Made by a program: the position numbers and the translations under genes
Assembly: GCA_020161265.1 (NCBI GenBank)
Contig: JAIUOC010000006.1
Location: forward strand, 124,001-188,000
Direction: 5' to 3'
Source: Chloroflexota bacterium
GTDB lineage: Bacteria > Chloroflexota > Chloroflexia > Chloroflexales > Herpetosiphonaceae
Length of the DNA: 64,000 nt
Notes under the pieces: model-generated
Databases searched by the model: none
What the model was told of the DNA's origin: nothing
Seen by the model: the letters and a program-made list of their open reading frames with translations, nothing else
Part shown: positions 17,591 through 25,755 of the stretch, in pieces
Layout of the letters: each line of letters opens with the position of its first letter
Position numbering within the stretch: position 1 is the stretch's first letter

Positions 17591-17609
17591 ATCATAAAGG
17601 ATTAACCGC

Positions 17610-19232
17610 TTGAAGCGTTTATTACAATTATTCTATGCCGAACGTTGGCAGGTGTTCTTTGTGATTGGGCTGGGTTTTGCCACGGTTGGCAGTAGCGTTG
17701 GCTTAATTGCGACCTCGGCCTATTTGATTGCCAAAGCCGCCCTAATGCCCTCGATTGCTGAGTTGCAGGTGGCGATTTTGGGCGTGCGCTTCTTTGGGAT
17801 TGCCCGTGGCGTGTTGCGTTATGCTGAGCGTTATCTTTCGCATCGTTTGACCTTTCGGATTTTGGCTCAATTGCGTTCATGGCTATATGCAGCCTTGGAG
17901 CCGCTCGCTCCCGCCCGTTTGTTGCACTACAGCCGTGGCGATTTGCTGACGCGCACGATTAGCCATATCGATAGCTTGCAACATTTGTATGTGCGGGCGA
18001 TTGCTCCGCCATGGGTGGCGTTATTGGTCGCCTTGGCAACCAGCCTCTTGATCGGCTCGTTTGTTTGGCAATTGGGCTTGGTGTTGTTGCTCTGCCATGG
18101 CTTGATTGGGATGAGCGTGCCAGCCTTGAGCCTGTGGCAAAGCCGCCAACCTGGAGCCAAGGTTAATCAACAAAAACAGGCTTTGAATCAGGCAGTCGTT
18201 GAAGCGGTTGCGGGTAGTGCTGATATTATAGCGGCCAATGCTGAGCCATTGGTGCAGCAGCAGCTCGCTCAATTAAGCCAGCAACTCGCGACCAGCCAAC
18301 GTCGTTTGGCCAATGCACGGATTACCAGCACCAGCTTGTTGAATGCTTTGGTGTTGTTGAGCACGTTGTTGCTGTTGGCGCTGGGCAGTTGGTTTGTTGA
18401 TCAAGGCCAGCTTGATCCGCTTTATTTGGGCGTAATTGGACTAAGCACGTTGGCCAGTTTTGAGGCGTTGGGTAGCCTGATTCAAGCAGCACATATTTGG
18501 CAAAGTAGCCAACAAGCGGCGAAGGCCATGTTTGAGTTGGTCGATGCCCCGCCAGCGGTCAGCGATCCTGCTGAGCCAAGCAGCTTACCAACTTCAAGCC
18601 ATATTCGGTTTGAGCATGTGGATTTTGGCTATGTAGAAAACCAGCTTGTGCTGCGCGATTTAAGCTTTGCGCTGGCTCCAGGCGAAATTGTCGCCTTGCA
18701 AGCGCCGAGTGGAGCGGGAAAAACCACCGTTGCTCAATTGTTGCTGCGCTTTTGGGATGTTCAAGCAGGCGCGATTTATCTGGGCGATTGTGATATTCGC
18801 CAGTTGCGTTTGGCCGATCTATATCAGCAAATTGGCTATGTTTCGCAGCATACCGAGCTGTTTAACGGCAGTTTGCGCGATAATTTACGCCTTGCTAATC
18901 CCGCTGCCAGCGAAGCTGATCTAGTACAAGCTTTAGAAGTCGCCCAACTCAGTGATTTACTGGCCAAACTTCCGGCTGGCTTAGAGACATGGATTGGCGA
19001 GCAAGGAGCCAAATTAAGTGGCGGCGAACGCCAGCGCTTGGCTTTGGCGCGGGTGCTGCTTAAACCAGCCCCAATCTTAATTCTCGATGAGCCAACCGCC
19101 CAACTTGATTATGCCAACGAAGCTGCTTGGTTAGCCGCGCTCAAGCCTCTGCTGGTGGATAAAACTGTGTTGTTGATTAGCCATCGTACCGCCGTGCAAG
19201 CCTTGGCTGATCGAGTCGTTCGCTTAACATAA
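17610..19232 (+). CDS. cydC: Thiol ABC exporter subunit CydC
   Basis: Partner half-transporter of CydD. Six helices and a C-terminal ATPase with Walker A APSGAGKTT near residue 370, signature LSGGERQRLALARVL and Walker B ILILDEP, followed by SHRT. The start is TTG 17610: AAAGG is 9 bases upstream and the protein begins directly at MKRLLQLFYAERW, which fits CydC. 540 residues. It ends the cydABDC locus and meets the next gene at a shared hairpin. Confidence 0.92.
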   Translation: MKRLLQLFYAERWQVFFVIGLGFATVGSSVGLIATSAYLIAKAALMPSIAELQVAILGVRFFGIARGVLRYAERYLSHRLTFRILAQLRSWLYAALEPLAPARLLHYSRGDLLTRTISHIDSLQHLYVRAIAPPWVALLVALATSLLIGSFVWQLGLVLLLCHGLIGMSVPALSLWQSRQPGAKVNQQKQALNQAVVEAVAGSADIIAANAEPLVQQQLAQLSQQLATSQRRLANARITSTSLLNALVLLSTLLLLALGSWFVDQGQLDPLYLGVIGLSTLASFEALGSLIQAAHIWQSSQQAAKAMFELVDAPPAVSDPAEPSSLPTSSHIRFEHVDFGYVENQLVLRDLSFALAPGEIVALQAPSGAGKTTVAQLLLRFWDVQAGAIYLGDCDIRQLRLADLYQQIGYVSQHTELFNGSLRDNLRLANPAASEADLVQALEVAQLSDLLAKLPAGLETWIGEQGAKLSGGERQRLALARVLLKPAPILILDEPTAQLDYANEAAWLAALKPLLVDKTVLLISHRTAVQALADRVVRLT

Positions 19233-19238
19233 AAAAGA

Positions 19239-19271
19239 GCGGTTGGATAAGATTAATCTGTATCCAACCGC
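19239..19271 (-). terminator. Terminator between convergent cydC and ABC permease
   Basis: A perfect 11-bp stem with an 11-base loop. On the minus strand TTTTTT follows one base beyond CTC, a good end for the ABC operon; on the plus strand only a weak T-rich stretch follows, so it may act partially for cydC. Confidence 0.75.
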
Positions 19272-19288
19272 CTGATCAATTTTAATTG

Positions 19289-20101
19289 CTACACCGCCAC
19301 ATCGCGGCGCTCGAATAATTTAACCGCAGCAAATCCACACAGCACGATCACACCGCCCAAGACCAAAATTGGCAAATAATGGAAGCCGTGTTTCAATGGT
19401 TGGTTGTAATCGGCGTAATAGAATGGCGAGAGTTTTTGAAATGGCTCAAGCCAATCGATCACGCTGGCTAGCGAATTGGCAAAGTAGCCAATCACCGCCA
19501 AGATCGTTGCGACAGCCATGCTCATGGCGCGTTTGCCTGTGGCCGCCCCAATTAATAAGGCGATTGACCCAAAACACAGCGCCATCAAACTCATGTTAAA
19601 TGATGCAGCACCTAGCTCGGCAACGCCAATCTCCATATCCAGCAAAACTGCGCCAATCCACAAGCTGAGCCATGTAATCAAGCCCATAGCAATCGTAAGC
19701 ACGCTCAGCGCGGCAAAGCTTTGCCAAACAATCGTTGAACGCCGTATTGGGTGGGCCAGAATTAAATCAAGCGTGCGAGCTTCTTCCTCGCCAGCAATCG
19801 CCCGTGAGCCAAGCCCAATCGTAAAAATCATAACGATCAGCGGCAGCATAAAGCCGAATAAACGCCCTTGAATATAGCCAGCTGGCGTGATCAAATTGGC
19901 GACATCGGTTACGCCGAAGGCTGCCAACATTTCTTTGGGCATGGCTTCCATGGCTTTGGTAAGCTGTTCGCTGGTGGCGGGGTTACGCATCGCTGGATAA
20001 AACCCCATCAGCATCGCGATCAGTAGAATAATTCCTAGCCCCCACCACAAAAGCGAGCGGCGGCGTTCGTAAATGGTTTTGGTAAAAATATTACGCAACA
20101 T
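19289..20101 (-). CDS. ABC transporter permease (ABC-2 type)
   Basis: Membrane subunit of an ABC exporter with about six helices, an N-terminal TKTIYERRRSLLWWG entry, and an EEEARTLDLILAHPIRRS cytoplasmic loop typical of ABC-2 permeases. I start at ATG 20101 (270 residues) because AAAGGAG lies 10 bases upstream; the longer frame to 20179 overlaps the ATPase gene by too much. It overlaps the ATPase stop by 11 bases, so the two are co-translated. Substrate unknown. Confidence 0.9.
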   Translation of the reverse strand: MLRNIFTKTIYERRRSLLWWGLGIILLIAMLMGFYPAMRNPATSEQLTKAMEAMPKEMLAAFGVTDVANLITPAGYIQGRLFGFMLPLIVMIFTIGLGSRAIAGEEEARTLDLILAHPIRRSTIVWQSFAALSVLTIAMGLITWLSLWIGAVLLDMEIGVAELGAASFNMSLMALCFGSIALLIGAATGKRAMSMAVATILAVIGYFANSLASVIDWLEPFQKLSPFYYADYNQPLKHGFHYLPILVLGGVIVLCGFAAVKLFERRDVAV

Positions 20102-20993
20102 CGCTGACTTCTCCTTTGTAGTAGGCCAAGAAAATATCTTCCAAATCAGTGGCTTGGCTGACCAAATCGTGTAATTCAAATTGGGCCGCAGTTTTGATCA
20201 ACTGGTCAATCGAGCCAGTCACAGCACAATGCACATGGTTGCCAAGCACTTGCAAGCCATCAATATTAGGAATATGGGCAAATGCACTTGGCTCAACTGG
20301 CTGGGCAAAATAGAGATCGATGGTGCGCCGCGCCCGCTCTTTGAGCGCCTTAACTGTATCAATTGCCAACAACTTGCCGGCCCGAATAATCCCCACCCGA
20401 TCGCAAATATGGTCAACTTCCGACATCACGTGCGACGAGAGGAAAACCGTGCGGCCAGTCGCTTTGGCTTCGAGCACCAGTTGGTAAAAGGTTTGCTGCA
20501 CCAATGGATCAAGCCCGCTAGTCGGTTCATCGAGAATTAAAAGCTCAGGTTTGCCCATAAATGCCTGCACAAGCCCGACTTTTTGCTTGTTGCCCTTGGA
20601 GAGCGTGCGAATTGGTCGCTTTAAATCAAGCTCTAAACGCTCAGCCAATTGCTTAATTTCTTGCTGGCTCACATTGCCGCGTAGCTGGCCAAAATAATGC
20701 AACATCTCCATACCAGTCATTTTTTCATACATCACCAATTCGCCAGGTAAATAACTAATTTTCTGGTGAATTGCCACCGAATCGCGCTGCGAATCAAGAC
20801 CAAAAATCTGGGCTGTGCCGCTGGTTGGCCGAATAAAATCTAAAATAGTGCGAATTGTCGTCGTTTTGCCAGCGCCGTTTGGGCCTAAATACCCGAAAAC
20901 TTCACCTTGCTGCACTTGTAAATTTAAACTATCAATTCCACGATTTTTGCCATAGGTTTTCGTCAGATTCGTGGTTTGAACAACCGTGGTCAT
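20091..20993 (-). CDS. ABC transporter ATP-binding protein
   Basis: ATPase of the same exporter: Walker A GPNGAGKTTT near residue 39, signature LSKGNKQKVGLVQAF, Walker B LLILDEPTSGLDP and switch His in SSHVMSEV, with the C-terminal extension usual in the ABC-2/drug-export (CcmA-like) group. ATG 20993 is preferred because AAAGGA lies 6 bases before it; ATG 20999 would overlap the regulator stop as ATGA and is the alternative. The three genes form regulator-ATPase-permease. Confidence 0.92.
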   Translation of the reverse strand: MTTVVQTTNLTKTYGKNRGIDSLNLQVQQGEVFGYLGPNGAGKTTTIRTILDFIRPTSGTAQIFGLDSQRDSVAIHQKISYLPGELVMYEKMTGMEMLHYFGQLRGNVSQQEIKQLAERLELDLKRPIRTLSKGNKQKVGLVQAFMGKPELLILDEPTSGLDPLVQQTFYQLVLEAKATGRTVFLSSHVMSEVDHICDRVGIIRAGKLLAIDTVKALKERARRTIDLYFAQPVEPSAFAHIPNIDGLQVLGNHVHCAVTGSIDQLIKTAAQFELHDLVSQATDLEDIFLAYYKGEVSDVA

Positions 20994-20995
20994 GG

Positions 20996-21469
20996 TCATT
21001 CCTTTCGTTCGCTGCGCCATTTTTCAATGAGCAACGGTAATTCACGCTCAAAAAATGTATATAAATCACGCATTTCGCGCAGCCGTGCGCCTTCTTCGCC
21101 TTCAGGATTGGTCAATAGATCCAAGCCTTGGGTAGCTAATTCGCGAAAAGCGCCGACCGCTTGAAATTGTTGAGCCAGCAAATCGGCCCATGTCCCTTTG
21201 CGAATCTCAAAATAATCGCGACGGTCGCCCGGCACGGCAGTTTTGTTGATCAAGCCAATTTGCAACAACCAGCGCGTCATTGTGCTGATCGAGCCTTTGC
21301 TAGCGCTCAACACCTGCCCAAGCTCCGCCGCGTTTTGCTGCGGTGGATCGCAAATCAACAACCAGCCCATAATTCGACCAGCCATACGCGGTATTCCCCC
21401 AGCTTTTTCGTAAAAAACGGCAATCCGCTCGGCATAGGCTAAACGTGCTTGTAGATTATCTATGGCCAT
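20996..21469 (-). CDS. GbsR/MarR-type winged-helix regulator
   Basis: A 157-residue regulator. The N-terminal half AGGIPRMAGRIMGWLLICDPPQQ followed by ELGQVLSASKGSISTMTRWLLQ is the winged helix of the GbsR group; GDRRDYFEIRKG forms the wing and a helical dimer end follows. It is the first gene of the operon with the ABC exporter. Two inverted repeats upstream (21480-21497, 21518-21535) share GTTCA half-sites and probably are its operators, giving autoregulation and control of the exporter. Confidence 0.88.
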   Translation of the reverse strand: MAIDNLQARLAYAERIAVFYEKAGGIPRMAGRIMGWLLICDPPQQNAAELGQVLSASKGSISTMTRWLLQIGLINKTAVPGDRRDYFEIRKGTWADLLAQQFQAVGAFRELATQGLDLLTNPEGEEGARLREMRDLYTFFERELPLLIEKWRSERKE

Positions 21470-21479
21470 AGTTCATCCT

Positions 21480-21497
21480 GTTCAGTACTGATTGAAC
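21480..21497. promoter_or_regulatory. Inverted repeat upstream of GbsR-type gene (site 1)
   Basis: GTTCA-N8-TGAAC, 11 bases before the regulator start. It shares half-sites with site 2 but has a wider centre. Operator role is inferred from position. Confidence 0.55.
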
Positions 21498-21517
21498 AAG
21501 AGTAGCACGTTTAACAT

Positions 21518-21535
21518 GTTCAGTCAAGACTGAAC
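21518..21535. promoter_or_regulatory. Inverted repeat upstream of GbsR-type gene (site 2)
   Basis: GTTCAGTC-AA-GACTGAAC, a perfect 8-bp inverted repeat. Its centre is 38 bp from that of site 1. The stronger operator candidate of the two. Confidence 0.65.
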
Positions 21536-21644
21536 TTTATGAATTTGATACGTGGTCTAAAAGAAAAGGTTGCGAAATACTTGACGAGTTGTATTCGATT
21601 TGATAATTTAGCAATTGTGCAATCGTTCATTTGAGGTTTAGCGC

Positions 21645-22043
21645 ATGGTTGAACATGAAGATGGAATTAACCCGGCGATGGTTGAGCGTGGGCGGCAAAT
21701 GCTCCACGACGACGAAAGCTATTTTTTAATGGCCGAAACCTTTCGAGCCTTAGCCGATTCGACGCGGGTCAAAATTGTTGGTTGTTTGCTTGAGCAAGAG
21801 CTTTGCACCGCTGATCTGGCGGCAATTTTGAATTATTCCGAGTCGGCGGTTTCGCAGCATTTACGGGTGCTACGCCAGTTGCGCTTGGTCAAACAACGCC
21901 GCGAAGGCAAATTAGTGTTTTATAGCCTTGATGATGACCATGTGCGAGTGCTCGTGCTAGTTTGTCTGAATCATATTCGCCATGGCTCTACGCCTGATCC
22001 ATCGGTTGCGCCAATTTTAGCTGTGTTGGAGGAAGAACGATGA
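21645..22043 (+). CDS. ArsR/SmtB-family metal-sensing repressor
   Basis: Winged-helix metal sensor: FRALADSTRVKIVGCLL, recognition region YSESAVSQHLRVLRQLRLV and the wing RREGKLVFYSL. The last helix holds DDH...NHIRH with spacing D-x-H-x10-H-x2-H, the alpha-5 zinc site of CzrA/SmtB-type sensors; ELCTADL has a single Cys near the alpha-3 position. So it probably senses zinc (or cobalt). Its stop overlaps the next start (ATGA), so it is cotranslated with the CDF exporter it should control. Confidence 0.93.
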   Translation: MVEHEDGINPAMVERGRQMLHDDESYFLMAETFRALADSTRVKIVGCLLEQELCTADLAAILNYSESAVSQHLRVLRQLRLVKQRREGKLVFYSLDDDHVRVLVLVCLNHIRHGSTPDPSVAPILAVLEEER

Positions 22044-22975
22044 GCGGACATCACGACCACGGACATCATCACCATCATAGCGTGCCTGCCGATGCCGGTG
22101 GCCGCTTAATTTGGGCCTTGGCAATCACGTTTGGCTTTGTGGGAGTCGAAATTGTTGCTGGTTTGTGGGCCAATAGTTTGGCCTTGCTCACCGATGCTGC
22201 CCATAATGCTAGCGATGTGTTGGCGCTGTTGGTGAGTTGGATTGCCCTCTGGCTAACGCGCCGCCCAGCCCATGCCCGCAAAACCTTTGGCTACCACCGC
22301 GCTGGTATTTTGGCGGCCTTTGTTAATTCGCTGACCTTAGTTGGCATCGCTTTAGGCATCGGTTGGGAAGCGATTGAGCGCTTGCGCAGCCCCTTGGAAG
22401 TTGATGCTCCCGTAATGATTGGGGTTTCGTTGTTGGCGGTCTTGGTGAATGCTGGCACGGCGTGGTTGGTGTATCGTGGCAGCGAAAACGATCTGAATCT
22501 GCGCAGCGCTTTTGTGCATTTGATGGGTGATGTGCTTTCGACCATTGGCGCAACGATTGCCGGGGTTATAATCTTCTTCACCAATTGGCGCTGGCTTGAT
22601 CCCGTTGTTTCAGTATTAATTGCTGGCTTTATCATCTGGCATGCTTGGCAAATTCTGCGCGATTCGATCGATGTGTTGTTGGAAGCTACGCCACGCGATA
22701 TTGATGTTGAAAAAGTGGTCAGCGATTTACAAACCATTCCAGGCGTGCAAGCGATTCACGATTTGCATATTTGGAGCATCACCGCCAGCATGCGAGCACT
22801 CTCAGCCCACGTTGTAACCGATCAACAAGGCCCACAGCGTAGCCCTCAATTGATTAGCACCATCAACGAAGTGCTTTGCCATCGCTACAATATTGGCCAT
22901 GCCACCTTGCAACTTGAATGCTCATGTAACACGCCGCAACTCTATTGCACCCTGACTGAGCAACACCAACATTGA
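22040..22975 (+). CDS. Cation diffusion facilitator (zinc-type exporter)
   Basis: Proton-coupled Zn2+/Co2+ exporter with six membrane helices. The transport site is formed by LLTDAAHNASD (helix 2) and FVHLMGDVLST (helix 5), both with the His/Asp pairs of zinc-type CDF proteins. The N-terminus is His-rich (HHDHGHHHHHS), a probable metal-loading segment, and the C-terminal ferredoxin-like domain has HDLHIWS. 311 residues. Overlaps its ArsR regulator by 4 bases. Confidence 0.94.
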   Translation: MSGHHDHGHHHHHSVPADAGGRLIWALAITFGFVGVEIVAGLWANSLALLTDAAHNASDVLALLVSWIALWLTRRPAHARKTFGYHRAGILAAFVNSLTLVGIALGIGWEAIERLRSPLEVDAPVMIGVSLLAVLVNAGTAWLVYRGSENDLNLRSAFVHLMGDVLSTIGATIAGVIIFFTNWRWLDPVVSVLIAGFIIWHAWQILRDSIDVLLEATPRDIDVEKVVSDLQTIPGVQAIHDLHIWSITASMRALSAHVVTDQQGPQRSPQLISTINEVLCHRYNIGHATLQLECSCNTPQLYCTLTEQHQH

Positions 22976-22979
22976 GAAA

Positions 22980-23186
22980 GGATGAGGGATGAAGGATGAA
23001 GGATGAAATTTAACCACGAAGGACACGAAGGGCACTAAGTTTAGATTTATCATGCTAAGACATTTGTTGGCAATTCAAACAATGGATCAACTCAGGCTTA
23101 GCGTTCTTCGTGTTCTTCGCGGTTCCGAATTCCGAGCGTCGATCATCACTCCTATGTTCTATGTTCTTTGCTCTATGCTCTGGCAT
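22980..23186. repeat. Short-period repeat island D with 9-mer hairpin
   Basis: Four 7-mers GGATGAA (22980-23007); a hairpin with 31-base arms (23012-23042 and 23094-23124) made of three 9-mers CACGAAGGA, CACGAAGGG, CACTAAGTT each; then five 7-mers CTATGTT type (23152-23186). It lies just upstream of mnmG. Confidence 0.87.
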
Positions 23187-23250
23187 CCCCAAAATATCAA
23201 GTTTGCGGTACAATAAACTATCGTGTCCTTCACTTATGTCTTGTTGAGCT

Positions 23251-25203
23251 ATGCTAAATTTAACTTATGATGTGGTCGTCGTTGGCGGCGGGCATGCGGG
23301 CTGTGAAGCGGCTTTGGCGGCTGCTCGTATGGGTTCGCAAACCCTTTTGCTAACGATCGATCTTGATAAATTGGCGCACATGTCGTGCAATCCATCAATT
23401 GGCGGCCCAGCCAAAGGCAACCTTGTGCGCGAAATCGACGCACTCGGCGGCGCGATGGGGGTCATCACCGACCGCACTCTAATCCAGATTCGGCTGTTGA
23501 ATGAAACCAAAGGCCCAGCCGTGCAAGCCTTACGCGCTCAAAGCGATAAGCGTTTGTATGCCAAGGCCATGAAAGAGTTTCTTGAAGCTCAGCCAAATTT
23601 AGCGCTCAAACAGGCCATGGTTGAGCGCATTATTCCCTTGGCTGACCAAGCCGATGGGGCGCGTTTTGCCGTCGAAACCCAAACGGGCTGGCAATATCGG
23701 GCCAAAGCCTTGGTTTTGACCACGGGCACATTTTTACGTGGCCGCGCGATCACTGGCGAATCGATCATCCCTGCTGGGCGGATGGGCGAGCAACCAGCAA
23801 TCAATCTTTCGAGCGATCTGAGCCAGTTGGGCTTTCCACTGGTGCGCTTGAAAACTGGTACGCCACCACGGATCGATGCCCGCACTGTCGATTTTAGTGG
23901 GCTAGAAATTCAGCCAGGTTCCAGCACACCACTGTATTTTGGCTTTAATTATGATGGTCAGCGGCCTGAATCGTTGGTGCATGGCCCGCCCAACCCAATT
24001 TACCCTGAGCCAATGCTTGATGGCTGGCAACCACAATTGCCCTGCTATCATATTTACACTACGCCCGAGTTTCATCAGCATATTCGCGATAACTTGCATC
24101 GTGCCCCGATGTTTAGCGGGGTGATCGAGGGGGTTGGGCCGCGCTACTGCCCATCGATCGAAGATAAAATTGTGCGCTTTGCCGATAAAGAATCGCATGG
24201 GTTTTTCCTTGAGCCAGAAGGCTGGGAAACTCTCGAAATCTATGTCCAGGGCTGCAATACCTCGCTGCCTGAAGATGTGCAATGGGCTATGTTGCGCTCG
24301 ATTCCGGCGTTGCGCAAGGTCGAAATTATGCGGGTTGGCTATGCAATTGAGTATGATGCCGTCGCAACTGGCGAAATTACCGCCTCGCTGGAAGCCAAGC
24401 GTCTACCAAATCTCTTCTTTGCTGGCCAAATTAATGGCACAACTGGCTATGAAGAGGCTGGCGCTCAAGGCTTGATGGCGGGGATTAATGCAGCCTTGAA
24501 GGTCGCCGAGCGTGCGCCATTTATTTTGCGCCGCGACCAAGCCTATATTGGCGTGATGATCGACGATTTGGTGACCAAGGAAATTCGCGAACCATACCGA
24601 ATGTTTACCTCGCGGGCTGAGCATCGGCTGTTGTTGCGTGGCGATAATGCCGATCTGCGGCTTACCCCGTTGGCGGCTGAACTTGGTTTGGTCAGTGCTG
24701 AACGGGCTGAGCACGTTGAGCGCAAACAATGGGCAATTGATCAAACAACCCAGCAACTGCGTGGTTTGCGCTATACGCCTAGCTCTGAAACCAATGGCCG
24801 CCTGCAAAATGCTGGCATCGAGCCATTGTTGCAACCTGCTTCAGGCGAAGATATTCTGCGGCGGGTCGGGGTCAAATATGCCCAATTGGCCGAAGTCCAG
24901 CCTGATCTGCCAGCAGTTGAGGCCGATGTAGCCGAGCAAGTTGAGCTAAGCGCCAAATATGCGGTTTATATTGCCAAAGAGCAAGCCTCGGTTGAGCGAG
25001 TGCGCAAAATGGAAGATCGGCGCTTACCTGCCGATTTGAATATCGAGGCGATTCCTAGCTTGCGGATCGAAGCGCGACAAGTGCTCAAACGCTTCCGCCC
25101 AGCAACCTTGGGCCAGGCATCACGCTTGGCAGGCATCAACCCTGCCGATATTGCCCACCTGCTGATTCACCTCGAACGCCGCGAACGCGCAACCGTCGAG
25201 TAG
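23251..25203 (+). CDS. mnmG: tRNA uridine 5-carboxymethylaminomethyl modification enzyme
   Basis: With MnmE it modifies U34 of tRNAs reading two-codon boxes, using FAD, NADH and a folate one-carbon unit. The N-terminal FAD motif VVGGGHAGCEAALAAARMG, the CNPSIGGPAKG loop with the catalytic Cys, and the second GidA signature YEEAGAQGLMAG are present; 650 residues is normal. ATG 23251 is set by homology; the upstream SD is weak. It is flanked on both sides by 9-mer hairpin elements. Confidence 0.96.
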   Translation: MLNLTYDVVVVGGGHAGCEAALAAARMGSQTLLLTIDLDKLAHMSCNPSIGGPAKGNLVREIDALGGAMGVITDRTLIQIRLLNETKGPAVQALRAQSDKRLYAKAMKEFLEAQPNLALKQAMVERIIPLADQADGARFAVETQTGWQYRAKALVLTTGTFLRGRAITGESIIPAGRMGEQPAINLSSDLSQLGFPLVRLKTGTPPRIDARTVDFSGLEIQPGSSTPLYFGFNYDGQRPESLVHGPPNPIYPEPMLDGWQPQLPCYHIYTTPEFHQHIRDNLHRAPMFSGVIEGVGPRYCPSIEDKIVRFADKESHGFFLEPEGWETLEIYVQGCNTSLPEDVQWAMLRSIPALRKVEIMRVGYAIEYDAVATGEITASLEAKRLPNLFFAGQINGTTGYEEAGAQGLMAGINAALKVAERAPFILRRDQAYIGVMIDDLVTKEIREPYRMFTSRAEHRLLLRGDNADLRLTPLAAELGLVSAERAEHVERKQWAIDQTTQQLRGLRYTPSSETNGRLQNAGIEPLLQPASGEDILRRVGVKYAQLAEVQPDLPAVEADVAEQVELSAKYAVYIAKEQASVERVRKMEDRRLPADLNIEAIPSLRIEARQVLKRFRPATLGQASRLAGINPADIAHLLIHLERRERATVE

Positions 25204-25210
25204 AGTTTTT

Positions 25211-25352
25211 AACCGTGAAGGACGCGAAGATCGCTAAGTTGGGTTAAGTGGTTCTTTGTCATTTTTATAAATTTCAAGCTTCCACTTAACTCAACATTCG
25301 TGCTCTTCGTGTCCTTCGCGGTTTAATTTAATGAAAACTTCGCGATCTTCGT
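25211..25352. repeat. 9-mer hairpin repeat element (island E)
   Basis: Arms of 41-42 bases (25211-25251 and 25282-25323) pair almost fully, ending in GTTAAGTGG and CCACTTAAC around a 30-base loop; each starts with AACC plus 9-mers of CGTGAAGGA type. A further reversed 9-mer pair (CTTCGCGAT, CTTCGTGG) follows to 25352. It fills the gap between mnmG and the convergent DUF35 gene. Confidence 0.88.
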
Positions 25353-25359
25353 GGATCAA

Positions 25360-25755
25360 TTAATCAACGAGTTTTGGCCGGAATTTATAGCCATAGACCA
25401 ACAAATCATCGTCGCCGACCTTACCCCAACTGCGGGTCACGGCTTCCATCGCCATGCCAATCTGTAACTCGCTTGGCTCACAATCGGTTAATTGAGCAGT
25501 GAGCATACAACCATCAGCCAGCTTGATCATGCCGACAAGTACGATTGGCTCGTGGTCGAATTCGCTACGATTGCTGCGCTGCGCCGTCCACGAATAGAGT
25601 TCGCCAGTGCTGGCTAATTGATAAGGCTGCCAAGCGTCGCTGGCCTCGCCCAATTTGGCTGGCTGAGCCGGAAAACGCACCCGACCATCGCTATGGCGCT
25701 GGCCTTCGAGACGGTAGCGTTGGCCTTTGAGTCGCCATTGTTTTGGTAAATTCAT
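25360..25755 (-). CDS. DUF35/OB-fold acyl-CoA partner protein without zinc-ribbon cysteines
   Basis: A 131-residue DUF35 (OB-fold, Zn-ribbon) protein, the partner of thiolase/HMG-CoA-synthase-like enzymes in archaea. The helix-plus-ribbon region is recognisable (GRVRFPAQPAKLGEA) but all four cysteines that normally bind zinc or structure the ribbon are absent; the OB-fold (YSWTAQRSN, VGMIKLADG) remains. Its ATG directly follows the stop of the thiolase-like gene, so the pair is cotranslated. Probably binds CoA substrates or bridges the enzymes. Confidence 0.85.
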   Translation of the reverse strand: MNLPKQWRLKGQRYRLEGQRHSDGRVRFPAQPAKLGEASDAWQPYQLASTGELYSWTAQRSNRSEFDHEPIVLVGMIKLADGCMLTAQLTDCEPSELQIGMAMEAVTRSWGKVGDDDLLVYGYKFRPKLVD

